Shown here: piece after piece, positions 1 through 8,041 of the stretch | Layout: every line of letters starts with the position of its first letter | How positions within the stretch are numbered: position 1 is the stretch's first letter | Assembly (NCBI GenBank): GCA_029465975.1 | Contig: CM055737.1 | Location: 20,113,502-20,177,501, forward strand | Origin: Dallia pectoralis | Taxonomy: Eukaryota > Chordata > Actinopteri > Esociformes > Umbridae | DNA length: 64,000 nucleotides | Reading direction: 5' to 3' | Position numbers and translations under genes: made by a program | The notes under the pieces: generated by a model | Databases searched by the model: none | What the model was told of the DNA's origin: nothing | The model's input: only the letters and a program-made list of their open reading frames with translations

Positions 1-40
1 GAAGAAATCAATAAGAGCTGTAATTTCAACTTTTCTAATA

Positions 41-155
41 GCTTACGGCCACACCACCCTGAAAACGCCCGATCTCGGATCTCGGAAGCCAAACAGGGTC
101 GGGCTTGGTTAGTACTTGGATGGGAGACCGCCTAGGAATATCTAGTGTTGTAAGC
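41..155 (+). rRNA. 5S rRNA gene, 3-nt deletion variant
   Basis: Length 115 nt because the GATCTCGTCTGATCTCGG stretch is shortened to two adjoining GATCTCGG-like copies. It carries CCAAACAGG instead of CCAAGCAGG in the A-box region. Likely a minor variant or pseudogene. Confidence 0.85.
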
Positions 156-251
156 ATTTTGTTATTTTCTTGGCGGGAAGAAACAATCAATCAAAAAGTT
201 AATTATGCAGTGAAGAAATCAATAAGAGCTGTAATTTCAACTTTTCTAATA

Positions 252-369
252 GCTTACGGCCACACCACCCTGAAAACGCCCGATCTCGTCTGATCTCGGA
301 AGCCAAGCAGGGTCGGGCTTGGTTAGTACTTGGATGGGAGACCGCCTAGGAATATCTAGTGTTGTAAGC
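252..369 (+). rRNA. 5S rRNA gene, reference-quality unit
   Basis: Intact 118-nt gene (119-120 nt if the transcript ends in the T run) and the best template in this window for numbering. It encodes the 5S rRNA of the large ribosomal subunit, made by RNA polymerase III with TFIIIA. The 5' GCTTAC pairs with 3' GTAAGC (helix I). The core GCCCGATCTCGTCTGATCTC and TTAGTACTTGGATGGGAGAC matches vertebrate 5S. Differences from the usual vertebrate somatic sequence include GAAAACGCCC, GCCAAGCAGG, GGGCTTGG and AATATCTAGTG. Helix V keeps most pairs, with one C-G changed to U-A on both sides and one U-U mismatch. Such differences fit an oocyte/maternal-type gene, but that is inference. Confidence 0.95.
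301..348 (+). promoter_or_regulatory. Internal control region of 5S gene (A box, IE, C box)
   Basis: By position in vertebrate 5S, the A box is about 301-315, the intermediate element about 318-323 (GCTTGG here, GCCTGG in most vertebrates), and the C box about 331-348 (TTGGATGGGAGACCGCC). These bind TFIIIA and recruit TFIIIC and TFIIIB. The same arrangement recurs in each intact unit. It lies downstream of the retrotransposon insertion point (gene nt 30), so an insertion separates the transcription start from its promoter. Confidence 0.8.
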
Positions 370-370
370 A

Positions 371-382
371 TTTTGTTATTTT
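371..382 (+). terminator. Pol III terminator of 5S gene
   Basis: A TTTT run begins two nucleotides after the GTAAGC end of the gene (371-374), and a second TTTT follows at 379-382. Runs of four T on the non-template strand stop RNA polymerase III. The same pair follows almost every unit in the window. Confidence 0.8.
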
Positions 383-464
383 CTTGGCGGGAAGAAACAA
401 TCAATCAAAAAGTTAATTATGCAGTGAAGAAATCAATAACAGCTGTATTTTCAACTTTCTAATA

Positions 465-582
465 GCTTACGGCCACACCACCCTGAAAACGCCCGATCTC
501 GTCTGATCTCGGAAGCCAAGCAGGGTTGGGCTTGGTTAGTACTTGGATGGGAGACCGCCTGGGAATATCTAGTGTTGTAAGC
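465..582 (+). rRNA. 5S rRNA gene, T63/G97 variant
   Basis: Intact 118 nt. It differs from the unit at 252 by GGGTTGGGC (T at gene nt 62-63) and CCTGGGAAT (G at nt 97). These two changes tend to travel together in this segment. Confidence 0.93.
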
Positions 583-678
583 ATTTTGTTATTTTCTTGG
601 CGGGAAGAAACAATCAATCAAAAAGTTAATTATGCAGTGAAGAAATCAATAAGAGCTGTAATTTCAACATTGCTAATA

Positions 679-796
679 GCTTACAGCCACACCACCCTGA
701 AAACGCCCGATCTCGTCTGATCTCGGAAGCCAAGCAGGGTCGGGCTTGGTTAGTACTTGGATGGGAGACCGCCTAGGAATATCTAGTGTTGTAAGC
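679..796 (+). rRNA. 5S rRNA gene
   Basis: Full length, with TTACAGCC replacing TTACGGCC near the 5' end. The internal promoter is unchanged. Confidence 0.92.
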
Positions 797-891
797 ATTT
801 TGTTATTTTCTTGGCGGGAAGAAACAATCAATCAAAAAGTTAATTATGCAGTGAAGAAATCAATAAGAGCTGTAATTTCAACTTTCTAATA

Positions 892-1009
892 GCTTACGGC
901 CACACCACCCTGAAAACGCCCGATCTCGTCTGATCTCGGAAGCCAAGCAGGGTTGGGCTTGGTTAGTACTTGGATGGGAGACCGCCTGGGAATATCTAGT
1001 GTTGTAAGC
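892..1009 (+). rRNA. 5S rRNA gene
   Basis: Intact 118 nt, GGGTTGGGC/CCTGGG subtype. The preceding spacer has CTTTCTAATA, one T fewer than the common form. Confidence 0.94.
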
Positions 1010-1104
1010 ATTTTGTTATTTTCTTGGCGGGAAGAAACAATCAATCAAAAAGTTAATTATGCAGTGAAGAAATCAATAAGAGCTGTAATTTCAACTTTCT
1101 AATA

Positions 1105-1222
1105 GCTTACGGCCACACCACCCTGAAAACGCCCGATCTCGTCTGATCTCGGAAGCCAAGCAGGGTTGGGCTTGGTTAGTACTTGGATGGGAGACCGCCT
1201 GGGAATATCTAGTGTTGTAAGC
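1105..1222 (+). rRNA. 5S rRNA gene
   Basis: Intact 118 nt, apparently identical to the unit at 892, indicating recent homogenisation. Confidence 0.94.
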
Positions 1223-1317
1223 ATTTTGTTATTTTCTTGGCGGGAAGAAACAATCAATCAAAAAGTTAATTATGCAGTGAAGAAATCAATAAGAGCTGTA
1301 ATTTCAACTTTCTAATA

Positions 1318-1434
1318 GCTTACGGCCACACCACCCTGAAAACGCCCGATCTCGTCTGATCTCGGAGCCAAGCAGGGTTGGGCTTGGTTAGTACTTCGAT
1401 GGGAGACCGCCTGGGAATATCTAGTGTTGTAAGC
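1318..1434 (+). rRNA. 5S rRNA gene, 1-nt deletion
   Basis: 117 nt: GGAAGCC is shortened to GGAGCC beside the A box, and TTGGATGG is TTCGATGG in the C box. Two hits in promoter elements make activity doubtful. Confidence 0.85.
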
Positions 1435-1530
1435 ATTATGTTATTTTCTTGGCGGGAAGAAACAATCAATCAAAAAGTTAATTATGCAGTGAAGAAATCA
1501 ATAAGAGCTGTAATTTCAACTTTTCTAATA

Positions 1531-1560
1531 GCTTACGGCCACACCCCCCTGAAAACGCCC
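1531..1560 (+). pseudogene. 5' fragment of 5S gene split by retrotransposon copy 1
   Basis: Gene nt 1-30, ending GAAAACGCCC, directly followed by the element 5' end. The remaining gene resumes at 6977. ACACCCCCCTG replaces ACACCACCCTG. Confidence 0.93.
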
Positions 1561-1773
1561 CCTGTTGGTTGGGAGTTTGTATGCAAACAGGAAGTGTTTT
1601 TGCTACAGTTGGGAGAGGAAGGCTCTCCCGAAATTTGTTTGTTTTTTCTTTGTAATTAGTTTAATTAGTTTGACTAACTTGTTCATTGTTAGTTTTGTTT
1701 TTTTTGTGTTTGTTTTAAACCACCCAACAGAGGCTTACAGCTGTCTGGAAGGTGGTTTTTTGTTTTTGTGAAA
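1561..1773 (+). promoter_or_regulatory. 5' UTR of retrotransposon copy 1
   Basis: About 213 bp from the 5S junction to the first ATG of ORF1. It begins CCTGTTGGTTGGGAG, exactly as copy 2 does, so the 5' end is a true element terminus. It contains a perfect 7-bp stem with a 5-nt loop at 1611-1629 (GGGAGAG/CTCTCCC) and a CCTGTT/AACAGG inverted pair at the extreme 5' end. The rest is T-rich. Whether it holds a promoter cannot be told. Confidence 0.75.
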
Positions 1774-2985
1774 ATGGACGGATCTACTGTGGACGACTTG
1801 GAAATGGCTGGAGGGACACGCACTAATAATGACAATGGACCGGAAAATGGACAAAGAGATGGACATGGAAATGATGGTAATAAGAAAAACAATTTTGGGA
1901 AGAAGAAATATATGAAGGAAGCAACAGTAATTGTAAATATGGACAGAGCGACTGGTGTAAAGGCAGAGGATATAATTAAGGCAGTAGCAGGGAAAGTTGG
2001 GGAAGGAAAACTTTTGGCGGTGAGACCGAGACAGGGAGGGGAGTATGAGCTGACGGTGGAGAACGAGGAGCTGTGCGAAGTTTTATTAGAGGGCCTGGAA
2101 ATAAATGGAGCTACATGTGAGGTCCGCCAGCTACAAAATCGTGACTATGTGGTTTCTTTTATGCATGTGCCGGCTTATCTGGAGGATGAAAGCATTTTAG
2201 GAAAATTGATAGGATGGGGAGTTCTCCCCATTTCTGATTTAAAAAGACGATTGTATCCGGGCACTAACATCGAAGACGGGACCAGGTTTTTAAAAGTAAG
2301 ATTCCCTAAAGCGGTTTCTTCTCTGCCCTATAGCACAAAACTAGACACTGCAGACGGGCCACAGTATTTCCGGGTGATGCACAGTCACCAGGTGAAAACC
2401 TGTAGGCTGTGCATGAGCCCGGAGCATATTATGAAAGATTGCCCAACCTTTATGTGCTACAAGTGCGGTGAGAGGGGACATTTTGCTAGGAACTGCAATC
2501 CAGTAAGATGCCCAGAGTGTAGGGAGACATTGGATAAATGTGAGTGTTGGATGGAAGGGGAAGGTGAGAGGAGAGAAAATAAGGAGGATGAGCCGGAAAA
2601 TGAGACACAGGAACAGAAGGATACAGAAGAGGGAGCTAACAACGGAGAGACGAGCGAAGACATTATTGAGAAGAAGAATGGTGAAGACGGAACCCAAGAT
2701 GGAGGATTAGACGGGGCACAGATGGACATATCTTCCACAGATAACATTTTTATTCCTGAGGTGGAAAGCGTCAAACGAAAGACGGAACACAATAAAGACA
2801 CTGACAGTGAAGGAGAGGCACAGGAGGAGTTGGAGAAGGACAAAGTGGAGACAGGGTTAACACGAAGGCGATCTTTTAAGGTAAAACCCAATGTGAAAGC
2901 TACAAGGAAAAAAGCATTGAAAACTAGTTTAGGGAAAAGTTTCAATAGATATAAAGTGTTAGAGGATTTGGAGGAGGATGAATGA
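1774..2985 (+). CDS. Retrotransposon ORF1, zinc-knuckle nucleic-acid-binding protein (copy 1)
   Basis: Predicted 403 residues from the first ATG; reading upstream uses only a GTG six bases earlier. Residues ~45-205 form a folded-looking region with no motif I can name. Two CX2CX4HX4C zinc knuckles follow at ~210-223 (CRLCMSPEHIMKDC) and ~228-241 (CYKCGERGHFARNC), then a Cys cluster at ~246-258 (CPECRETLDKCEC). A long acidic, Glu-rich stretch spans ~260-360 and the tail is basic. ORF1 proteins of L1-like elements bind element RNA in the ribonucleoprotein; I infer that role. This copy is uninterrupted, unlike copy 2. Its stop overlaps the ORF2 start by 8 nt. Such ORF1s are often mis-annotated in fish as host CCHC zinc-finger genes. 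Confidence 0.9.
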   Translation: MDGSTVDDLEMAGGTRTNNDNGPENGQRDGHGNDGNKKNNFGKKKYMKEATVIVNMDRATGVKAEDIIKAVAGKVGEGKLLAVRPRQGGEYELTVENEELCEVLLEGLEINGATCEVRQLQNRDYVVSFMHVPAYLEDESILGKLIGWGVLPISDLKRRLYPGTNIEDGTRFLKVRFPKAVSSLPYSTKLDTADGPQYFRVMHSHQVKTCRLCMSPEHIMKDCPTFMCYKCGERGHFARNCNPVRCPECRETLDKCECWMEGEGERRENKEDEPENETQEQKDTEEGANNGETSEDIIEKKNGEDGTQDGGLDGAQMDISSTDNIFIPEVESVKRKTEHNKDTDSEGEAQEELEKDKVETGLTRRRSFKVKPNVKATRKKALKTSLGKSFNRYKVLEDLEEDE

Positions 2986-5900
2986 GATGATGGGTTTTAG
3001 CTGTTTATTATCTTTTATCTTTTTAATGGTTTTAAGTTGTGTGAGTTTCAATGCAAGAGGGCTTATGGATTGGAGGAAATTTGAAAAGATTACAGAAAAA
3101 TGTAAAGGGGAAGACATTATTGTATTACAAGAAACTAACTGGAAGGAAAATGTGATGATTGATTTTAAAAAGAGATGGGATGGTGGGATTTTATACAATA
3201 ATGGAGATGGGAGGATTGGGAGAGGAGTGGCTTTTTAATGAAGCATGATGTTTTTAAAGTAAGTAAAGTTGTTTATAGGGATAAAATAGGGAAATGTATA
3301 GTGATCAAGATAAACTGGGATGGAAGAGAATTGATTTTAGTAAATGTACATGCGCCAACGGAGGAGAAGGAAAAGAAGGAGTTTTTAATGTTTTAGGAAT
3401 TATTATAAAGAAATACAAGGAAATAATTATGTTGGGGGATTTTAACACAGTTTTTAGTAAACGTGATATGGCAGAAGGAATGGTTTTAGAACAGATAGGG
3501 GAGAAATGAATTAAAAGCGTTGATGGGAGAAAATAATATGATTGATGTATGGAGAGAAAGGAATGAAAACAAAGTAGAATTTTCAAGGAGACAAATAGTG
3601 GGGAATTTTGTGTGCCAAACGAGAATTGATTTTGTTTTATGTACGAGAAATGTGGAGGATTTTATCGAAAACATTAAGTATGAAGACGCAAGTTTTAGTG
3701 ATCATAAGTTTTTATTTTTAAATTAGATTGGAGTCAAGTGCGCAGAGGGCCAGGGTTATGGATTTTAAATGCAGAGATGCTTAAACAAGAAGGATATGTT
3801 TTACAAGTTAAAGAAATAATTGAACAGGAAAAGGGAAATGAAATGTATGAAGAGGATAAGAGACAATGGTGGGAGAATGTAAAGTTTTCAATCAAAAAGT
3901 TTTCAATAAAGTATTGTAGTTCAATAAGGAAATACGAAAGGGACAAAGTAGAAGAAATAAAGGACAGTTTGGGAAAGGAATTGAAAAAGGACAATAAAGA
4001 TATCCAAAAGATAATGGGAATAGAGGAGAAACTGAAAGAAATGGAGGAAAAAGAATATGAGGGGGCAAGTTTAAGAAGTAAGGCAAAATATATGGTGGAG
4101 GGTGAAAAATGCACAAAGTTCTTTTTTGATTTGGAAAAGAAGAAAGGAAAAGCAGAAACAATTAAAGAGATAAGAGGTAGAAATAGGGAAATTGTGGTAG
4201 GGAATGAAAACATTTTAGAAGAAATAAAAATATTTTATGAAGACCTTTTTAGTACAAGGGGTGTAGAAGAGGGGGGAAAGGAGAATTTGTTAAATCAAAT
4301 AACTGCAAAGATAAGCACGGTAGATGAAAAAGATTGTGACCAAGCAATCAGGGAAGAAGAGATAGAAAATGCAATAGATCAGCTGAGTAAAAAGAAAAGT
4401 CCGGGAATAGATGGCTTGGGAAGTGAGTTCTATATATGTTTTAAAGAGGTTTTAACAAAGATTTTAAAGGAGGTTTTTGATCGAATTTTTGAAAAAGGTG
4501 AAATTAATGAAAGAATGAGGATGGGATTAATGAAACTGATATATAAAAAGAAGGGGGAAAAGGTCGATTTAAAAAATTACAGACCAATCACAATGCAGAA
4601 CACAGATCTTAAAATTTTAGCAAAGGTTTTAGCAAACAGATTGAAGGAAGTAATGCCAAGTATTGTTAAAACCAACCAAGCCTATGGAATAAAGGGAAGA
4701 GATATTGCAGACATCACTATGAGCATAAGGGACACAATATGGTATATGAAAGAAAAAAAAGAAGATGGTTATGTTATCAGTCTGGATTTTGAAAAGGCTT
4801 TTGATAGGGTGGAACATGGGTATTTATTTGCGGTTTTAAGGAGGTTTGGTTTTGGGGAAAATTTTATCAAATGGATTGAGATTTTATATAAGGGAGCATT
4901 AGCAAGGATAAAATGTAATGGTTTTTTAACAGACTGTTTTAGGATTACACGCTCAATAAGACAAGGGTGTCCACTGTCGGCTTTATTATATTCAATAGCG
5001 GCTGAGCCTTTGGGTCTGGCTATAAGAAAAGAAGCTGACATAAAGGGTATACAGATTGACGGTAATAAGATTGAAGGAAAAGTTTTTCAGTATGCTGATG
5101 ACACTACGTTAATCGTAAAAGGAAAAGAGAGTGTCAAAGTAGTTATGAATGTTGTCGGAGATTATTGTAAAGGGTCTGGTAGTAAAATAAATGAGGATAA
5201 GACTGTGTACATGAGATTCGGTAAAGCCCCAGTGTTAATGGATTGTTTTAATTTTAAAGAAGTAGAGGAAATTAGGATCTTAGGCATTTTAATGGGGAAA
5301 AACGAGAGAAAAGTAAGAGATGAAATGTGGGAGGGATTGATAAAGAACATTGAAAGACGTTTAAACTTTTGGAAATTAAGAACATTGACATTGAAGGGGA
5401 AGGTCTTAATATTGAATGTTTTAATGGTTTCAAAGTTATGGTATGTTTTATATGTCTCAGAGATGCCTTTGTGGTTTGAAAAGAGGATGAAGAAATGTTT
5501 TATAGATTTCTTATGGGGGGAAACCGTCAGAATAGCATACAATACAATTATAGGGAAGGTGGAAAAGGGAGGTCTGGGGTTACTGGACATAGAACAGAGA
5601 AAATATAGTTTAAGAGTGAAAATAGTGAAAAAATACCTGCAAGGAGAATGCAAAATGGAGTGGACAAAAACAATGAAGTATTTTTTAAACAGATGTAGGA
5701 ATTTTAACATGGGGGATGCCATTTTATGGATGAAAACCAAAAACTGGATGACTGAGGGTTTACCGGAGTTTTATAGAGAGATGTTCAGTGCCTGGGGCAA
5801 ATTTTTAACAACCATAAATTATGATCCACAAGGGAGAGAAACAATTTTAAATCAGCCTCTGTTTTTAAATTGTAACATATTAAATCAAGGGAAAGAAATA

Positions 5901-6892
5901 TTTTTAAGAAATGGATGGCAGTGGGGATAACGAAAGTGAGAGATGTTTTATATGAATTTAAGGAGGGATTCTTACCGGTACAATGTGTGTTTGATGCAAT
6001 GGAAGAGGCCAAAGAAGAATATAGTAAAAGTGAAATAACAACCAAGTATAAAATCATTAAAAATGCAATACCTGGAGAATGGATCAAAAGAATTGATAAT
6101 ATGGAAAGAGAGCGAAAGGAGAAGAAAATGTATGTTAACATGGAGGGGAGCTTTATGATTTTAAGGAATGTACTGTTAAGAGCTTTTATTGTTTTTTTAG
6201 AGATGGTGTTTTTAAAGAGCCATCTGTAAATCAGTATTGGGTGCTTAAATTCCCTGACCTTAAAACAGAGAGTATATGGGGAAATATGAGGGGTAGGTGT
6301 GTGGAAACAAAATTAGAATGTTTGGAATATTTTATAAGGCATAAAGTGGTGTTTACTGAGATTATTTTAAATAAGGTGGGATTGGCGCAAGATGCATGGT
6401 GTAAAGTGTGTCAGGAAAAAGAGGAGGGGATTTTACATATGTTTTTATATTGCAAGGAATTGGAGGATTTTTAAAGAACTGTAAACTTTTAGTTAAGGAT
6501 TTGATTCAGGAATGGGATGAAGATGTCATGGATTGGAGCAGAGTTTTTTTGCTGGGTTGGGAAAAGAAACATCGGAACAAACAGTTTACAAATCTGTGTG
6601 TTATGTTAATGAAAAGTGCAATATGGGAAAGAAGAATTGTGGCTAAAAAGGAAAAAACTGTGTTAGATGTTTGGTCTGTTTTTAGAAAGAAAACTGAAGG
6701 ATATTTGGCAAGATTGTATATGTTTTTAAAAGTGAAAAATGTTTGGACATCTTTTATGGTGTTTTTAATCCGCATGTTTTCTGTGTTTTAAGTGAACTGA
6801 ATTGGAATTTGCCGGGAATTAAGTTCTTTAAAATAAATGGTTCTAACTTGACTGTGATGAGAACATATCCTAAAGCTGATCAATTTGATTAA
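2978..6892 (+). pseudogene. Retrotransposon ORF2, endonuclease-reverse transcriptase, frameshifted (copy 1)
   Basis: Open pieces in changing frames together span an L1-type ORF2. The N-terminal APE-like endonuclease shows SFNARG, LQETNW, NVHAPT, MLGDFN, TRIDFVL and FSDHKF in order over 2978-3726. The reverse transcriptase follows in one long frame at 3738-5930: NYRPITMQN, the first catalytic Asp in LDFEKAFD (4782-4805), IRQGCPLSALL, and YADD at 5091-5102. Near the C terminus is CX2CX8HX4C (6400-6453), the Cys/His motif of L1 ORF2. Coding similarity runs on to a TAA at 6890-6892. Breaks are at T5 3232-3236, T5 3382-3386, G4 3498-3501, T5 3715-3719, T5 5901-5905, G4 6145-6148, T5 6468-6472 and T5 6723-6727. 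All are homopolymers; a paired loss near 5515-5528 cancels itself. It would nick the 5S target and prime cDNA there. Confidence 0.9.
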
Positions 6893-6976
6893 TTTTTTGG
6901 ATTAATTTTTTGGAATTCCTGAGTTGAATAAAAAAAAAAAAAAAAAGTTAATTATGCAAAAAAAAAAAAAAAAAAA
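6893..6976 (+). other. 3' UTR and composite poly(A) tail of copy 1
   Basis: A short 3' UTR with a near-tandem repeat of GATTAATTTTTTGG, then an A tract at 6930-6946. The bases GTTAATTATGCA (6947-6958) follow, then a second A tract to 6976. The 12-mer is identical to part of the 5S spacer and does not belong to the element in copy 2 or 3. The tail abuts 5S nt 33 (TCTCGTCTG). Confidence 0.88.
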
Positions 6977-7062
6977 TCTCGTCTGATCTCGGAAGCCAAG
7001 CAGGGTTGGGCTTGGTTAGTACTTGGATGGGAGACCGCCTAGGAATATCTAGTGTTGTAAGC
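6977..7062 (+). pseudogene. 3' fragment of 5S gene split by copy 1
   Basis: Gene nt 33-118, complementing 1531-1560. It keeps the whole internal control region but has lost its own 5' end. GGGTTGGGC with CCTAGG is a mixed subtype. Confidence 0.92.
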
Positions 7063-7158
7063 ATTTTGTTATTTTCTTGGCGGGAAGAAACAAACAATCA
7101 AAAAGTTAATTATGCAGTGAAGAAATCAATAAGAGCTGTAATTTCAACTTTTCTAATA

Positions 7159-7266
7159 GCTTACGGCCACACCACCCTGAAAACGCCCGATCTCGGAAGC
7201 CAAACATGGTCGGGCTTGGTTAGTACTTGGATGGGAGACCGCCTAGGAATATCTAGTGTTGTAAGC
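7159..7266 (+). pseudogene. 5S gene with 10-nt deletion (type B)
   Basis: 108 nt. One GATCTCGTCT copy is missing, leaving CGCCCGATCTCGGAAGCC, and the A-box region reads CCAAACATGG. The deletion starts at the retrotransposon insertion point, and the changed A box suggests it is inactive. The same linked changes mark many units across the window. Confidence 0.85.
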
Positions 7267-7362
7267 ATTTTGTTATTTTCATGGCGGGAAGAAACAATCA
7301 ATCAAAAAGTTAATTATGCAGTGAAGAAATCAATAAGAGCTGTAATTTCAACTTTTCTAATA

Positions 7363-7480
7363 GCTTACGGCCACACCACCCTGAAAACGCCCGATCTCGT
7401 CTGATCTCGGAAGCCAAGCAGGGTCGGGCTTGGTTAGTACTTGGATGGGAGACCGCCTAGGAATATCTAGTGTTGTAAGC
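7363..7480 (+). rRNA. 5S rRNA gene
   Basis: Intact 118 nt, GGGTCGGGC/CCTAGG subtype like the unit at 252. Confidence 0.94.
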
Positions 7481-7576
7481 ATTTTGTTATTTTCTTGGCG
7501 GGAAGAAACAATCAATCAAAAAGTTAATTATGCAGTGAAGAAATCAATAACAGCTGTAATTTCAACTTTTCTAATA

Positions 7577-7694
7577 GCTTACGGCCACACCACCCTGAAA
7601 ATGCCCGATCTCGTCTGATCTCGGAAGCCAAGCAGGGTTGGGCTTGGTTAGTACTTGGATGGGAGACCGCCTAGGAATATCTAGTGTTGTAAGC
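7577..7694 (+). rRNA. 5S rRNA gene
   Basis: Full length. AAAATGCCCG replaces AAAACGCCCG at the insertion target. Confidence 0.92.
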
Positions 7695-7790
7695 ATTTTG
7701 TTATTTTCTTGGCGGGAAGAAACAATCAATCAAAAAGTTAATTATGCAGTGAAGAAATCAATAAGAGCTGTATTTTCAACTTTTCTAATA

Positions 7791-7820
7791 GCTTACGGCC
7801 ATACCAGCCTGAAAACGCCC
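7791..7820 (+). pseudogene. 5' fragment of 5S gene split by retrotransposon copy 2
   Basis: Gene nt 1-30 with ATACCAGCCTG instead of ACACCACCCTG, then the element begins. The differing flank shows this is a separate insertion, not a tandem copy of the insertion at 1561. Confidence 0.92.
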
Positions 7821-8041
7821 CCTGTTGGTTGGGAGTTTGTATGCAAACAGGAAGTGTTTTGGCTACAGTTGGGAGAGGAAGGCTCTCCCGAAATTTGTTT
7901 GTTTTTTCTTTGTAATTAGTTTAATTAGTTTGACTAACTTGTTCATTGTTAGTTTTGTTTTTTTTTTGTGTTTGTTTTAAACCACCCAACAGAGGCTTAC
8001 AGCTGTCTGGAAGGTGGTTTTTTGTCTTTGTTTTTGTGAAA
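7821..8041 (+). promoter_or_regulatory. 5' UTR of retrotransposon copy 2
   Basis: About 221 bp, collinear with the copy 1 UTR including the GGGAGAG/CTCTCCC hairpin at 7871-7889. It is longer mainly through T-run differences and an extra TTTGTC near the ORF1 start. A chance upstream extension of the ORF1 frame runs back to 7946 and is not conserved in copy 1, so the ATG at 8042 is preferred. Confidence 0.75.

Larger units (their letters stand above)
1..1560 (+). repeat. 5S rDNA tandem array, segment 1
   Basis: Seven complete 5S units and the first 30 nt of an eighth, head to tail. Each unit is a 115-118 bp gene followed by a 95-96 bp spacer. The spacer is AT-rich with a conserved order: TTTT runs just after the gene, a TTGGCGGGAAGAAACAATC block, a GTTAATTATGCAGTGAAG block, then a pyrimidine-rich stretch ending CTAATA directly before the gene. 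No TATA box at the usual place is evident. The segment ends where a retrotransposon begins. Confidence 0.97.
1561..6976 (+). mobile_element. Full-length 5S-specific non-LTR retrotransposon, copy 1 (Mutsu-like, Tx1/L1 clade)
   Basis: A 5.4 kb element inserted inside a 5S gene, in the sense orientation, between gene nt 30 and nt 33. Order: 5' UTR, ORF1 with zinc knuckles, ORF2 with endonuclease and reverse transcriptase, short 3' UTR, poly(A). The endonuclease plus RT order, ORF1 knuckles and fixed target are those of the Tx1 group of L1-like elements; known 5S-targeting members are called Mutsu (described in zebrafish). The name is assigned from target and architecture, not a database match. 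ORF1 looks complete; ORF2 is broken by several homopolymer-length changes. There is no target-site duplication: one or two bases (GA, nt 31-32) are missing instead. The tail contains a fragment of 5S spacer. Confidence 0.93.
6977..7820 (+). repeat. 5S rDNA tandem array, segment 2
   Basis: Four units between the two full-length retrotransposons: the 3' part of the gene hit by copy 1, three complete genes, and the first 30 nt of the gene hit by copy 2. The spacers vary (AAACAATC versus AATCAATC). Confidence 0.97.

Noticed and set aside
2341..2945. Antisense open frames across the retrotransposon ORF1 and ORF2
   Set aside because: They mirror AT-poor or Glu/Lys-rich coding sequence on the opposite strand and have no recognisable domain; typical shadow frames.
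1774..2985. ORF1 as a host CCHC zinc-finger gene
   Set aside because: It sits inside a bounded element with ORF2 directly downstream, a poly(A) tail, and a second copy at 8042; a mobile-element protein is the simpler reading.
7946..8041. N-terminal extension of ORF1 in copy 2 (upstream frame from 7946)
   Set aside because: The extension is hydrophobic, T-rich UTR translation and is out of frame in copy 1, so the ATG at 8042 is the better start.
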